This document shows, piece by piece, positions 43,245 through 52,901 of a stretch of DNA of 64,000 nt. The first letter of the stretch is position 1, and each line of letters opens with the position of its first letter. The notes below the pieces were generated by a model. The model saw nothing but the letters and a program-made list of their open reading frames with translations, did not search any database and was not told the origin of the DNA. Source of the DNA: Bacteroidota bacterium (GTDB lineage: Bacteria; Bacteroidota; Bacteroidia; 2-12-FULL-35-15); contig CANJPX010000006.1 in NCBI GenBank assembly GCA_947476185.1, positions 1-64,000 on the forward strand, in the 5' to 3' direction. Both the position numbers and the translations under genes were made by a program.

Positions 43245-44747
43245 ATGACGAATTTAACTCTGCTAATAATTGTACCACTTCTTACAGCAATTGCTGTATT
43301 GTCCTGTAGCAAAAGTGCACAGGTTAAGTGGGTATCTTTTATTGGATCAATAATACAACTTGTACTTGCTTCTGCAACTTTGGCGGCTTATATTTCAGAA
43401 AGAGCATTTGGGAATTCTGCTCAAATGCTTTTTCAGCAGCGTTACAGCTGGTTCAAAGCTTTAAATATTGAATATTTTATTGGCATCGATGGTATTTCGA
43501 TTGTAATGATAATGCTTACAGCTTGTGTAGTTGTTGCCGGAATTTTAATTTCATGGAGGGTTGAAACGCTGACAAAAGAATTTTTCTTCTTACTCTTATT
43601 ATTAAGTGTTGGTGCATACGGCTTCTTTATTTCCTTGGATCTTTTCACCATGTTCTTCTTCCTGGAGATCGCAGTTATTCCTAAATTCTTATTAATTGCA
43701 ATTTGGGGTAGCGGTAAAAAAGAATACAGTGCAATGAAGCTTGCTTTAATGCTAATGGGAGGCTCTGTTTTTGTATTGATCGGTTTATTAGGTACATATT
43801 TTAGTACAGATGTTGGAAATGGAGTACATACTTGGGATCTTATACAAATTTCACATTTACATATTCCGCTTCAAACACAAATGTATATTTTCCCGTTCCT
43901 GTTTGTTGGTTTTGGTGTGTTCACTGCATTATTTCCATTCCATACCTGGGTTCCTGATGGTCACTCTTCCGCGCCAACAGCTGCTTCCATGTTTCTTGCC
44001 GGAATTTCTATGAAGCTAGGAGGTTACGGAGCATTACGCGTGGCGATGTATTTAATGCCTGAAGCTGCAAAGGAATATTCATGGCTGATTGTATTGTTGG
44101 CGACCATTGCTATTATTTATGGTGCTTTTGCTACGTTGATGCAAAAAGATCTGAAATATATGAATGCTTATTCATCTGTTAGTCACTGTGGATTTATTTT
44201 ATTGGGTATCGGTATGCTAACTAAAACAGCGATCATAGGTGCCGTTATGCAAATGGTATCTCATGGAGTTATGACTGCACTTTTCTTCGGTGCTATAGGA
44301 ATGATTTATGAACGCACGCATACACGACAAATAAATGAATTGGGTGGATTATTAAAGACACTTCCTTTTATTGGAACAGTGTATATTATCACCGGTTTAT
44401 GTTCTTTAGGTTTACCCGGATTAAGTGGTTTTGTTGCTGAAATGACAGTGTTTGTCGGTTCTTGGGAACGACCTGATGCATTTCACCGCATTGCAACAAT
44501 TCTTGCTGCCGCATCAATCGTTGTAACAGCTGTGTATATATTGAGAGCCGCAGGAAAGGCTGTGATGGGACCAATTGTAAATGAACATTATCACCATTTG
44601 AAAGATGCAACATGGAACGAAAAAATCGCTTCTGTTTTATTGATCGTTGCAATTCTTGCAATTGGGATTGCTCCGTTTTGGTTGTATAATTTAATTGCAC
44701 CCGATGCACAAATAATTATGGATAACATTGCAGGAGTGGTAAAGTAA
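43245..44747 (+). CDS. nuoM: NADH-quinone oxidoreductase subunit M
   Basis: Antiporter-like proton-pumping subunit, 500 residues, 14 helices. Conserved parts are FFFLEIAVIPKFLLIAIWG, FPFHTWVPDGHSSAPTAASM and NAYSSVSHCGFILLGIGM. The charged membrane residues used for proton transfer lie in those stretches. It is followed by nuoN after seven bases. Confidence 0.95.
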   Translation: MTNLTLLIIVPLLTAIAVLSCSKSAQVKWVSFIGSIIQLVLASATLAAYISERAFGNSAQMLFQQRYSWFKALNIEYFIGIDGISIVMIMLTACVVVAGILISWRVETLTKEFFFLLLLLSVGAYGFFISLDLFTMFFFLEIAVIPKFLLIAIWGSGKKEYSAMKLALMLMGGSVFVLIGLLGTYFSTDVGNGVHTWDLIQISHLHIPLQTQMYIFPFLFVGFGVFTALFPFHTWVPDGHSSAPTAASMFLAGISMKLGGYGALRVAMYLMPEAAKEYSWLIVLLATIAIIYGAFATLMQKDLKYMNAYSSVSHCGFILLGIGMLTKTAIIGAVMQMVSHGVMTALFFGAIGMIYERTHTRQINELGGLLKTLPFIGTVYIITGLCSLGLPGLSGFVAEMTVFVGSWERPDAFHRIATILAAASIVVTAVYILRAAGKAVMGPIVNEHYHHLKDATWNEKIASVLLIVAILAIGIAPFWLYNLIAPDAQIIMDNIAGVVK

Positions 44748-44754
44748 ATAAGAT

Positions 44755-46161
44755 ATGAGCACTGACTTTTTTATATTAATGAAATCTGAATTGAGCTTAA
44801 CGCTCATCATCTTTATTTTACTCATCCTTAAAGTATGGGATGGCATTAAGGATAACACTACCTGGCTTCATATTGTTAACTTCTTGTTGCTTCTGAATTT
44901 TGCTTTAGGGTTCATTTTGAATAGTGATGGCATGCTGTTCAATGGCATGTTCCATACAAACAATATTATTTTCCTTGAAAAATCAATATTGAATTTAGGT
45001 ACACTTATCATTTCGCTTCAGGCGTTTGATTGGTTAAAAACTCATAAACATGTTCCTGAATTTTTTATTCTTTTGTTAACCACATTATTGGGAATGTTCT
45101 TTATGATCTCCAGTGGAAATTTCTTGATGTTCTATCTTGGTTTAGAACTCGCTTCTATACCACTTGCCGCACTTGCTAACTTTGATCTTGAGAAAATAAA
45201 ATCGTCTGAAGCAGCCGTGAAAATGATTTTATTGTCGGCATTTTCATCATGCATCATGTTGTTTGGTATTTCATTGCTATACGGAAGTACCGGAACATTG
45301 AATTTTGCAGACTTATCTTCGCAGATCGCAAATGGAAATTTGCAAATATTATCTTTGATCTTTGTTTTTGTCGGCTTTGCATTTAAACTTTCATCTGTTC
45401 CTTTTCATTTATGGACTGCGGATGTGTATGAAGGATCGCCTGTTTCCGTTACCTCTTATCTTTCCGTAATTTCTAAAGCGGCAATTGTTTTTGTTTTTAT
45501 CTCCGTGTTAGGTCCTTTGTTTTTAAATTTCAAAGGCATGTGGTACAACATGTTATTCTTGAGTATTATTCTTACAATTACTGTCGGAAATCTTTTTGCT
45601 ATTCGTCAGGATAATATTAAACGTTTTCTTGCATTTTCTTCAATTGCTCAAGCCGGTTATATTTTATTAGGATTATCTGCCGGTAATCAGATGGGATCTA
45701 CAGCCACCATTTATTTTTTATTAGTTTATGTTTTCTCAAATCTTGGAGCATTTGGTGTGATTGGAATTGTTTCTGCTTATGCTCAAAAAGAAAACATAAG
45801 TGATTACAAGGGCTTTTATAAAAACAATAAAATGCTCAGTTGGATACTTACAATATCATTGTTTTCATTGGCCGGTATCCCTCCAACAGCAGGCTTTTTC
45901 GGAAAAATGTTTTTGGTAACAGCAGGGGCAAGCCATGGGAATAATATTTTGGTGATCATCGCTTCCTTAAATATGGTAGTCTCGTTGTATTATTATTTAC
46001 GTGTTGTAAAGGCAATCTTTGTTGATCCGAATGATGCACCAATTGCAAAGCTGGACTCAAGTTTTTCATCAAAATTAGGTTTACTCATTTGTATGGCGGG
46101 TGTGGTATTGACCGGTTTTGCAAGTTGTATTTACGATTATATTAATAGTCTTACCTTTTAA
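44755..46161 (+). CDS. nuoN: NADH-quinone oxidoreductase subunit N
   Basis: Third antiporter-like subunit, 468 residues, 14 helices. Matches include FYLGLELASIPLAALANFD, FKLSSVPFHLWTADVYEGSPVSVT split about the conserved Lys, and FSSIAQAGYILLGLSAG. It is the last recognised complex I gene and is followed after 29 bases by a small unknown gene on the same strand. Confidence 0.95.
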   Translation: MSTDFFILMKSELSLTLIIFILLILKVWDGIKDNTTWLHIVNFLLLLNFALGFILNSDGMLFNGMFHTNNIIFLEKSILNLGTLIISLQAFDWLKTHKHVPEFFILLLTTLLGMFFMISSGNFLMFYLGLELASIPLAALANFDLEKIKSSEAAVKMILLSAFSSCIMLFGISLLYGSTGTLNFADLSSQIANGNLQILSLIFVFVGFAFKLSSVPFHLWTADVYEGSPVSVTSYLSVISKAAIVFVFISVLGPLFLNFKGMWYNMLFLSIILTITVGNLFAIRQDNIKRFLAFSSIAQAGYILLGLSAGNQMGSTATIYFLLVYVFSNLGAFGVIGIVSAYAQKENISDYKGFYKNNKMLSWILTISLFSLAGIPPTAGFFGKMFLVTAGASHGNNILVIIASLNMVVSLYYYLRVVKAIFVDPNDAPIAKLDSSFSSKLGLLICMAGVVLTGFASCIYDYINSLTF

Positions 46162-46190
46162 GATATTAAAAAATAAATAAAAAAGAACAA

Positions 46191-46574
46191 ATGTCATTAA
46201 ATGCAAATTATTTATTTGAAGAACTTGGGGAAATAAAATGCTCCATTATCGAAAAAAATTGCAGTCCTGAACGTGTTGAATTTTTAAAAAAACTGTTGCA
46301 ATTCAATGGCTTAACTGTTGTTGTTGTAAATAGTCCTCCTCCAAAAACTGCTGCTAAACCAGTAGCTGCAGATGCAGCCGAAGTTCTTGTTGAAACAGCT
46401 CCTCCCGCTCCTACAACATTTACTGTTGGTGTTACCGATCTGACCTTTAATCCTGTTAATGGTGTATACAACCGCCAATTAAAAAATGAAGCAGGAAAAT
46501 TTGTTACCCCGAGATATTGGAATCAGATAGACACAGAATCGCAGGATGAAGTGTGGTATTGGAAACAAAAATAA
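46191..46574 (+). CDS. Small protein downstream of nuoN
   Basis: Unrecognised protein of 127 residues. A helical N-terminal part (about 1-45), a Pro/Ala linker (about 50-82, PPPKTAAKPVAA and TAPPAPTTF) and a compact C-terminal part with WNQIDTESQDEVWYWKQK. It has no membrane helix or signal peptide. Position at the end of the nuo transcript suggests a link to the complex, but this is only by association. Confidence 0.6.
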   Translation: MSLNANYLFEELGEIKCSIIEKNCSPERVEFLKKLLQFNGLTVVVVNSPPPKTAAKPVAADAAEVLVETAPPAPTTFTVGVTDLTFNPVNGVYNRQLKNEAGKFVTPRYWNQIDTESQDEVWYWKQK

Positions 46575-46671
46575 ATATTGTAGAATTGTTCTATTTATAA
46601 AATAACAAAATCTAGAATTGTGAAATTATTCCTTTGGAGTTGTGGGGATTTTCGCTTGGTTGTTATTGATG

Positions 46672-47943
46672 TCATATTTTTCCTAAAACTTTATACGCCT
46701 CAATTTCCAAATTTTCTCTATGCATTGGGTGAGCAATATCGATCAATAATTTCGCTCGTTGTTTCAAATTTTTGGCATACAGATCAGCAATACCATATTC
46801 GGTAACGACATACCTGGCATGAGCACGAGTTGTAACCACTGCTGCGCCATGTTTAAGGAAGTTTACAATTTTTGATTCGCCCTTATTCGTTTCTGATGGC
46901 AAGGCGATGATTGGTTTTCCGCCTTCCGATAGCATAGCGCCTCGCATAAAATCCATTTGTCCGCCAACGCCAGAATATTGCAACAAACCAATAGAATCCG
47001 CACAAATTTGTCCGAACATATCTACTTCTATTGCTGAATTAATGGCTGTAACTTTTGGATTTTGTCTGATAACAGCAGTATCATTTACATAGCCAATATC
47101 GAGCATGGCTATTTGTTGATTATCATCGATAAAATCATATAACTTTTTTGAACCCATCACTAAGCCGGAAACGATTCTTCCTCTGTGATTTTTTTTAAAT
47201 TTTCCTGTGATAACTCCTTTTTGAGTTAATTTCATTAAACCATCCGAAAACATTTCGGTATGTATTCCAAGGTTTTTATGATTAGTAAGACAACTTAACA
47301 CACAGTTAGGAATGCCGCCAACACCCATTTGTAAAGTCGCTCCATCTTCAATTATAGAAGCCACATTTTTACCTATTTGCATTTCTATTTCGGTTGGTTC
47401 GCCATAAATAACCTCATAAATGGGATCATTTACTTCTACAGCATAATCTATTTTACTTATATGAACAACTCCGTCACCGTGCGTTCGAGGCATGTTGTGA
47501 TTGATTTGGGCGATAACTATTTTAGCTGATTGCATCGCTGCAAGGCTGCATTCTACAGATACTCCCAGAGAACAATTCCCATGTTTATCAGGAGGTGATA
47601 GATGCATCAATGCAACATCTAGTGGGATTATACCGTTACGAAAGACTCTAGGAATCTCACTATAAAAAATGGGGATATAATCAGCTAAACCACTTTGCAC
47701 TGCCTTTCGCACATTATTACTAACAAATAATGCATGATCTTTAAAGTTTTTTTGATACAAAGGGTTTGTAAACGCCGCTTTCCCCTCGATGTGCATGTGA
47801 TATAAATTTACATTTTCTAATTCTGTGTGACGCGCAACCATTGCATCTACTAATCTCTCGGGAGTTGCTACAGCTGAATGTAGGTATACATTATCATTTG
47901 ATTTAATAACTTTTACAGCTTCTTCTGCACTAACAATTTTCAT
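46672..47943 (-). CDS. Acetyl-CoA hydrolase/CoA-transferase family
   Basis: Acyl-CoA:carboxylate CoA-transferase of the Cat1/4-hydroxybutyrate CoA-transferase family, 423 residues. Features are LHSAVATPERLVDAMV, HLSPPDKHGNCSLGVS, the glycine loop LQMGVGGIPNCVLSCL and the C-terminal VVTTRAHARYVVTEYGIADL. Such enzymes make acetate from acetyl-CoA while transferring CoA to succinate, propionate or hydroxybutyrate. It stands alone on the minus strand, convergent with the nuo operon. The natural acceptor cannot be stated. Confidence 0.9.
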   Translation of the reverse strand: MKIVSAEEAVKVIKSNDNVYLHSAVATPERLVDAMVARHTELENVNLYHMHIEGKAAFTNPLYQKNFKDHALFVSNNVRKAVQSGLADYIPIFYSEIPRVFRNGIIPLDVALMHLSPPDKHGNCSLGVSVECSLAAMQSAKIVIAQINHNMPRTHGDGVVHISKIDYAVEVNDPIYEVIYGEPTEIEMQIGKNVASIIEDGATLQMGVGGIPNCVLSCLTNHKNLGIHTEMFSDGLMKLTQKGVITGKFKKNHRGRIVSGLVMGSKKLYDFIDDNQQIAMLDIGYVNDTAVIRQNPKVTAINSAIEVDMFGQICADSIGLLQYSGVGGQMDFMRGAMLSEGGKPIIALPSETNKGESKIVNFLKHGAAVVTTRAHARYVVTEYGIADLYAKNLKQRAKLLIDIAHPMHRENLEIEAYKVLGKI

Positions 47944-48123
47944 AAAATATAATTTTAATTGTTTGATTCTATTTTAATACAAAGTAACTGAAAATATGCG
48001 TTATTAAATCGTAAAATTGCATTTTTGAAATACAATTATTGTTCATTTGCGTTATATTTTTTCAAGTTTATGAATTCGCATAATATTGCGATATTTGCTA
48101 AATAATTTCATCAATATTTTAGC

Positions 48124-49230
48124 ATGAAGGTTGAAGGGGAAAATTACAGAACAATTTGGTTGAATCATGAAGATAATAACATAGTTAGTGTTATTGATCA
48201 ACGTTTTTTACCTCATAAATTTATTATTGAAAATTTATCTTCTGTAAATCAAGTTGCTACTGCATTAATCGATATGCATGTTAGAGGAGCCGGACTAATA
48301 GGAGCTGTGGCTGCCTATGGAATGTATCTTGCTGCAATCGAATCAAAAGGATCTCCGGATTTCACAAAAAATCTAATTCGTTGTGCAATTGTTTTAAAAT
48401 CTACGAGGCCCACTGCCGTTAATTTAGAATGGGCTGTTGATCGTCAATTGCTGGCAATTTCCAAAGGAACATCAGCTGACGAAAAAATTTCAATTGCAAA
48501 AGCTACTGCCTTACTTATTGCCGATGAAGATGTTGACCATTGCAAAAGCATTGGTGAGCATGGCGTGAATATTATAGATACGATCAGTAAAGCAAAGAAG
48601 GGGGCGGTTGTAAATATTTTAACACATTGCAATGCAGGTTGGTTGGCATTTGTAGATCATGGATCTGCGACTTCGCCTATTTATGAAGCTCAGAAGCGAG
48701 GGATCAAGGTTCATGTATGGGTTGATGAAACGCGGCCACGCAACCAGGGTGCTAGTTTAACCGCTTGGGAGTTGTTACAACAAGGAATACCACATACAGT
48801 TATTGCTGATAATACTGGCGGACATTTAATGCAGCATGGGTTTGTTGATATGGTAATTACCGGTGCCGACAGAGTGACCAGAGCAGGTGATGCAGCAAAT
48901 AAAATTGGCACTTATTTAAAAGCTTTAGCAGCGTCAGATAATAAAATACCTTTTTATGTCGCATTGCCATCTTCAACTTTCGATTGGAATATCCGTGACG
49001 GAATGAAAGATATTCAAATAGAACAAAGAAATTCAGATGAGGTAAAATATATGCAAGGATTGTGTGATGGAGAATTGAAAACTATTTTAGTTACCCCTTT
49101 TGATAGTCCGGCTATTAATTATGGTTTTGATGTTACCCCTGCACGCCTTATCACCGGATTAATTACGGAGCGAGGGATTTGTGAAGCGAAAGAAAAGTCT
49201 ATTTTGGATCTATTTCCTGAAAAATTATAG
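48124..49230 (+). CDS. mtnA: Methylthioribose-1-phosphate isomerase
   Basis: Converts 5-methylthioribose 1-phosphate to methylthioribulose 1-phosphate in methionine salvage, or the related 5-deoxyribose step. The 368 residues have VRGAGLIGAVAAYGMYLAA, THCNAGWLAFVDHGSATSPI with the catalytic Cys, WVDETRPRNQGASLTAWEL and ITGADRVTRAGDAANKIGT with the catalytic Asp. A class II aldolase gene follows one base on. No mtnK, mtnC, mtnD or mtnE is in the window. Confidence 0.92.
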   Translation: MKVEGENYRTIWLNHEDNNIVSVIDQRFLPHKFIIENLSSVNQVATALIDMHVRGAGLIGAVAAYGMYLAAIESKGSPDFTKNLIRCAIVLKSTRPTAVNLEWAVDRQLLAISKGTSADEKISIAKATALLIADEDVDHCKSIGEHGVNIIDTISKAKKGAVVNILTHCNAGWLAFVDHGSATSPIYEAQKRGIKVHVWVDETRPRNQGASLTAWELLQQGIPHTVIADNTGGHLMQHGFVDMVITGADRVTRAGDAANKIGTYLKALAASDNKIPFYVALPSSTFDWNIRDGMKDIQIEQRNSDEVKYMQGLCDGELKTILVTPFDSPAINYGFDVTPARLITGLITERGICEAKEKSILDLFPEKL

Positions 49231-49231
49231 A

Positions 49232-49822
49232 ATGAAAGAAACAGGAGTTGTAAAATTTAATTGTTCTTGGATAAAAGACGCTCCTTTGAGTTCGGAATTA
49301 TTAGCGGACTTGAATTTGTGGCGTGATAAAATGTATGGTCTTGGTTTTATAGGTGTGTATGATGATGGTATCGGATATGGAAACATGAGTGTTCGTGCCG
49401 AAGGAAAACAATTTATTATAACCGGATCCGGAACAGGTAAATATAAAAGTCTTTCAAATGAACACTATACTAAAGTTGTCGATTACGATTTAGAGAAAAA
49501 CAGTTTAACTGCAGTCGGTCCGGTCATAGCCTCTTCTGAGTCATTGTCTCATGCTATTATTTATGAAAGAAATAAAAATGTAAATGCAGTAATTCATATT
49601 CACAATTTATTTTTGTGGAAGAAATTATTAGATAAGATTCCTACAACTAATAAAAGTATTGAATATGGTACTCCTGACATGGCAAAAGAGATCCTGCGAT
49701 TATTTGATGAAACAAAAGTTGCCGAAATACAAATGTTGGTTATGGCGGGACATGAAGAAGGATTAATTTCTTTTGGAAAGGATTTACATGAAGCCGGCAA
49801 TCAACTATTAAATGTACTTTGA
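49232..49822 (+). CDS. Class II aldolase/adducin family (MtnB- or Ald2-like)
   Basis: Zinc-dependent aldolase or dehydratase, 196 residues from ATG 49232. Signatures are GYGNMSVRA, FIITGSGTGKYKSL, HAIIYERNKNVNAVIHIHN (zinc His pair) and VAEIQMLVMAGHEEGLISFG. Directly after mtnA it is either methylthioribulose-1-phosphate dehydratase (MtnB) or a 5-deoxyribulose-1-phosphate aldolase that gives dihydroxyacetone phosphate and an aldehyde. Without other salvage genes nearby, the second is as likely as the first. The stop overlaps the next start (TGATG). Confidence 0.85.
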   Translation: MKETGVVKFNCSWIKDAPLSSELLADLNLWRDKMYGLGFIGVYDDGIGYGNMSVRAEGKQFIITGSGTGKYKSLSNEHYTKVVDYDLEKNSLTAVGPVIASSESLSHAIIYERNKNVNAVIHIHNLFLWKKLLDKIPTTNKSIEYGTPDMAKEILRLFDETKVAEIQMLVMAGHEEGLISFGKDLHEAGNQLLNVL

Positions 49823-50763
49823 TGCTTTTTCCTGGCAATAGATCATATAATGATTATAGTTCATTTATTAAAAGAAATTTTGATCAACGTGTTCAGAAAA
49901 TTTCTTTAAATACAGGATTTACTTGTCCGAACAGAGATGGAACAAAAGGTATAGGCGGGTGTACTTATTGTAATAATAATACATTTAGTCCTGATTATTG
50001 TAAGCCAGCAAAATCTATTACACAGCAGATGGAGGAGGGCATTTCTTTTTTTTCAAAAAAATACAAAACACAAAAATATTTTGCTTATTTCCAATCTTAC
50101 ACAAATACATATTCGGATATTGACCTGTTGAGAAGGATGTATTTGGAAGCCGTTGATTATCCAGGTGTCATAGGCTTGGTTATTGGCACCAGACCGGATT
50201 GTATCAATGAAGAAATTGTGGATATACTTTCTGAAATATCCAAAAAGGTTTTTGTCTCACTCGAATTTGGTGTTGAAAGTACATTAAACAGGACTTTGAG
50301 TTTAATAAACAGATGTCATACCTTTGAGGAAACCGCTGCTGCTTATGAATTAGCTTCAAATAAGGGACTGCATTTAGGAGCGCATATGATCCTGAATCTG
50401 CCTGGAGAAAGTAGAGAAGATATCCTAAATCATGCAAAAGAATTATCAAAGCTTCCTATCAATACTTTGAAGATTCACCAATTGCAGATTGTGAAACATA
50501 CCGTAATGGCGATTCAGTTTAAAGAAACTCCAGAAATGTTTAACCTTTTGAATTTGGAGGAATATGTTGAATTGATTTCAAATTTTGTTGGTCTTTTACG
50601 TCCGGATATCATCATAGATAGATTTATAAGTGAGTCTCCAAAACATTTACTGATCGCTCCTGATTGGGGTGGGATAAAAAACTTTGAAATAGTTGATAAA
50701 ATTGAAAAGAAACTTTTGGAAAAGAATTCGTGGCAAGGGAAATATTATTCTCCTGTTAATTGA
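49822..50763 (+). CDS. Radical SAM protein, TIGR01212/YhcC family
   Basis: Fe-S enzyme of 313 residues; family members are of unknown function. The cluster region is TCPNRDGTKGIGGCTYC, with C-x11-or-so spacing for the first Cys and CTYC next, as in the TIGR01212 family; then VSLEFGVESTLNRTLSLINR and the tail HQLQIVKHTVMAIQ. ATG 49822 overlaps the preceding stop (TGATG) and is preferred to the TTG one codon upstream. It forms a three-gene operon with mtnA and the aldolase. Confidence 0.88.
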   Translation: MLFPGNRSYNDYSSFIKRNFDQRVQKISLNTGFTCPNRDGTKGIGGCTYCNNNTFSPDYCKPAKSITQQMEEGISFFSKKYKTQKYFAYFQSYTNTYSDIDLLRRMYLEAVDYPGVIGLVIGTRPDCINEEIVDILSEISKKVFVSLEFGVESTLNRTLSLINRCHTFEETAAAYELASNKGLHLGAHMILNLPGESREDILNHAKELSKLPINTLKIHQLQIVKHTVMAIQFKETPEMFNLLNLEEYVELISNFVGLLRPDIIIDRFISESPKHLLIAPDWGGIKNFEIVDKIEKKLLEKNSWQGKYYSPVN

Positions 50764-50799
50764 TAATTTTATTATTTGTAATCTGTGTAAAAAATAATT

Positions 50800-51654
50800 A
50801 TGAAAAATAGTAGAGCAGAGATATTTAATTATGTTTTTATCGTATTCGGAAGCTTTTTTTTAGCTTTTGGTGTTGCCGGATTTTTATCTCCGAATAATAT
50901 TGCAACAGGAGGTACAGCTGGTTTAGCAATTGTTTTGCACCATGTCATTAAATTACCTATTGGTGTATTGATGGCTTTAATTAATATTCCATTGCTTCTT
51001 GTAAGTTTAAAGTTCTTAGGTAAAAATTTTGCAATTAAATCTATTGTTTGCATTTTTTTTATTGTCGTTTTTGTTGATTTTTTATCTGAAATAATTCATT
51101 TGCCGAATTTTAGTAATGATCTTTTATTAGCTACGCTTTATGGTGGAGTAATAATCGGAATTGGATTGGGATTGATATTTAAAGGTGGTGCATCAGCTGG
51201 CGGAGGAACGATATTAGCAAAAATTGTTGCGTCAAAAACAGACATAAAGACCAGTACTGTTGTGCTTATTTTAGATGCCTTGGTGGTAGCTTCTGCAGGG
51301 TTTGTTTTTAGGAGTATTGAGCTTGCGTTATGGAGTTTGATAAGCATCTATGTTGCTTCCAAATTGATTGATACTATTTTAATTGGTGCTCATAACCAAA
51401 AAATTGTTCACATTTCATCCTCGAAAAATCTGAATGAACTTAGCCATTTAATATCAGAATCTTTAGGTATTTCTGGCACCTTGGTGAATGGCAATAGTCT
51501 TGGAGCAACCGAAAACAAGGATATTATTTTTATTATGATCGATAAAAATAGGGTGAATGCCTTAAAACAAATAGTGGCAGCTTATGATGAAAATGTAAAA
51601 ATGATCGTGATGGAGGCAACTGAAATATTGGGTAAGGAGAGTAATAGTATTTAA
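50800..51654 (+). CDS. YitT family membrane protein (DUF161/DUF2179)
   Basis: Integral membrane protein of 284 residues with five to six helices (about 5-200) and a soluble C-terminal DUF2179 domain (about 215-284). Characteristic segments are GFLSPNNIATGGTAGLAIVLHH and LGLIFKGGASAGGGTILAKIV, the latter with repeated Gly. A transport or channel role is assumed in the family; no substrate is known. It starts 36 bases after the radical SAM gene. Confidence 0.88.
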   Translation: MKNSRAEIFNYVFIVFGSFFLAFGVAGFLSPNNIATGGTAGLAIVLHHVIKLPIGVLMALINIPLLLVSLKFLGKNFAIKSIVCIFFIVVFVDFLSEIIHLPNFSNDLLLATLYGGVIIGIGLGLIFKGGASAGGGTILAKIVASKTDIKTSTVVLILDALVVASAGFVFRSIELALWSLISIYVASKLIDTILIGAHNQKIVHISSSKNLNELSHLISESLGISGTLVNGNSLGATENKDIIFIMIDKNRVNALKQIVAAYDENVKMIVMEATEILGKESNSI

Positions 51655-51695
51655 TCTGCTTTTAAAATAATATTAATACTATTCTTTTCTGAATT

Positions 51696-52874
51696 TTATA
51701 TCTTTTCAATTTCAATATTGTAATAAGTTCCTTTCGAAGTTTTTTCTTTTTCTATCTTACCGTTAAGCTGTTCCACTAAACTTAATATCAATTGAAATCC
51801 TAAGGTCGTGATATCATTTGCGACAAAGTTGTTTTTATATCCTATACCGTTATCGCCTATGCGCAAGGTCAGTTTCATATCACTTTTCTTCTTAATACTG
51901 ATACTGATCTCTCCCTTTTCATTTCCTTTAATGCCGTGCTTTAATGAATTTGTAACGATTTCATTAATTAGTAATCCCAGTGGAATAGCGGTATTTATTG
52001 TAAAAAATTTCTCTTCGATAACGAGTTTTAATTTGATATTGTTTTCAGGTCCTTTTGTAGAAAATATCAAGGTGTCGATCAACTCAGGTATATAGGTCGA
52101 GAAGTTTATTTTAGACATATCATTTGTCTTATAAAGCATTTCATGGATCTTAGCCATTGATTCAATTCTGTATTTGCTTTGTTGTAATATTTGTTTTAAA
52201 GTCTCATTATTTACAGCTGACGATTGTAGATTTAAGAGACTGCAAATGATTTGCAAATTATTTTTTACTCTGTGATGAATTTCTTTCAGAAGGATCTCCT
52301 TTTCAGTGATATTCTTCAGGATTACATTTTCAGCTTTCTTTTTTTCTGTAAGATCTCTCCAGATGCAATTGATTAGTGTTTTTCCACTGTGCTTTAAAGA
52401 ACATAGCCATACTTCAACCGGAAATTCTTCGTTATTAGATCTTTTATGGATCCATTCAAAATGATTACTCCCATTTTTTATTGCAAGAGCCATCATTTCT
52501 TCGGCTTTTTCAAAAGATAATCTCCCATCAGGTTGCTTTAGTGGAGACAATTCAGAAGGGTGAGTGTTTAACAGTTCTTTTTTATTTTTATAGCCAAGCA
52601 TTTTGACAACAGCTTTGTTGCAGTCAACAAACGTTTCATTCTCTATCACAAGTATTGCATCCCCCGACATTTCGAAGAGTGAACGATATTTGGATTCGCT
52701 ATCTTTTTTAGTTAGATGAGAATTCTTTAAGTGTTTGTTTTCTTTTTTTAGCTTGGATAGCTGCTCTTTAAGGGTGCGAAATTTTACCTCCGCTTTTCTT
52801 TCGGAAATAGAAATCTTCTCTTTTCTTTTTTTAAGAGTGTTTTTCTTTACTTGTTTTTTCATTAATAATTGCAC
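51696..52874 (-). CDS. PAS-domain sensor histidine kinase (HisKA_2 type)
   Basis: Soluble two-component kinase, 392 residues, without membrane helix. A basic coiled-coil-like N-terminus (about 1-60), a PAS domain (about 63-185, FEMSGDAILVIENE), a HisKA_2 dimer domain with phospho-acceptor EIHHRVKNNLQIICSLLNLQ, split here as HHRVKNNLQ, and an HATPase domain with NEIVTNSLKHG and DNGIGYKN. No response regulator is adjacent. No obvious haem or cluster motif is seen in the PAS domain. The target is unknown. Confidence 0.9.
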   Translation of the reverse strand: MQLLMKKQVKKNTLKKRKEKISISERKAEVKFRTLKEQLSKLKKENKHLKNSHLTKKDSESKYRSLFEMSGDAILVIENETFVDCNKAVVKMLGYKNKKELLNTHPSELSPLKQPDGRLSFEKAEEMMALAIKNGSNHFEWIHKRSNNEEFPVEVWLCSLKHSGKTLINCIWRDLTEKKKAENVILKNITEKEILLKEIHHRVKNNLQIICSLLNLQSSAVNNETLKQILQQSKYRIESMAKIHEMLYKTNDMSKINFSTYIPELIDTLIFSTKGPENNIKLKLVIEEKFFTINTAIPLGLLINEIVTNSLKHGIKGNEKGEISISIKKKSDMKLTLRIGDNGIGYKNNFVANDITTLGFQLILSLVEQLNGKIEKEKTSKGTYYNIEIEKI

Positions 52875-52901
52875 AAATCTTTTTATTCTTGAACTCTCAT
52901 T

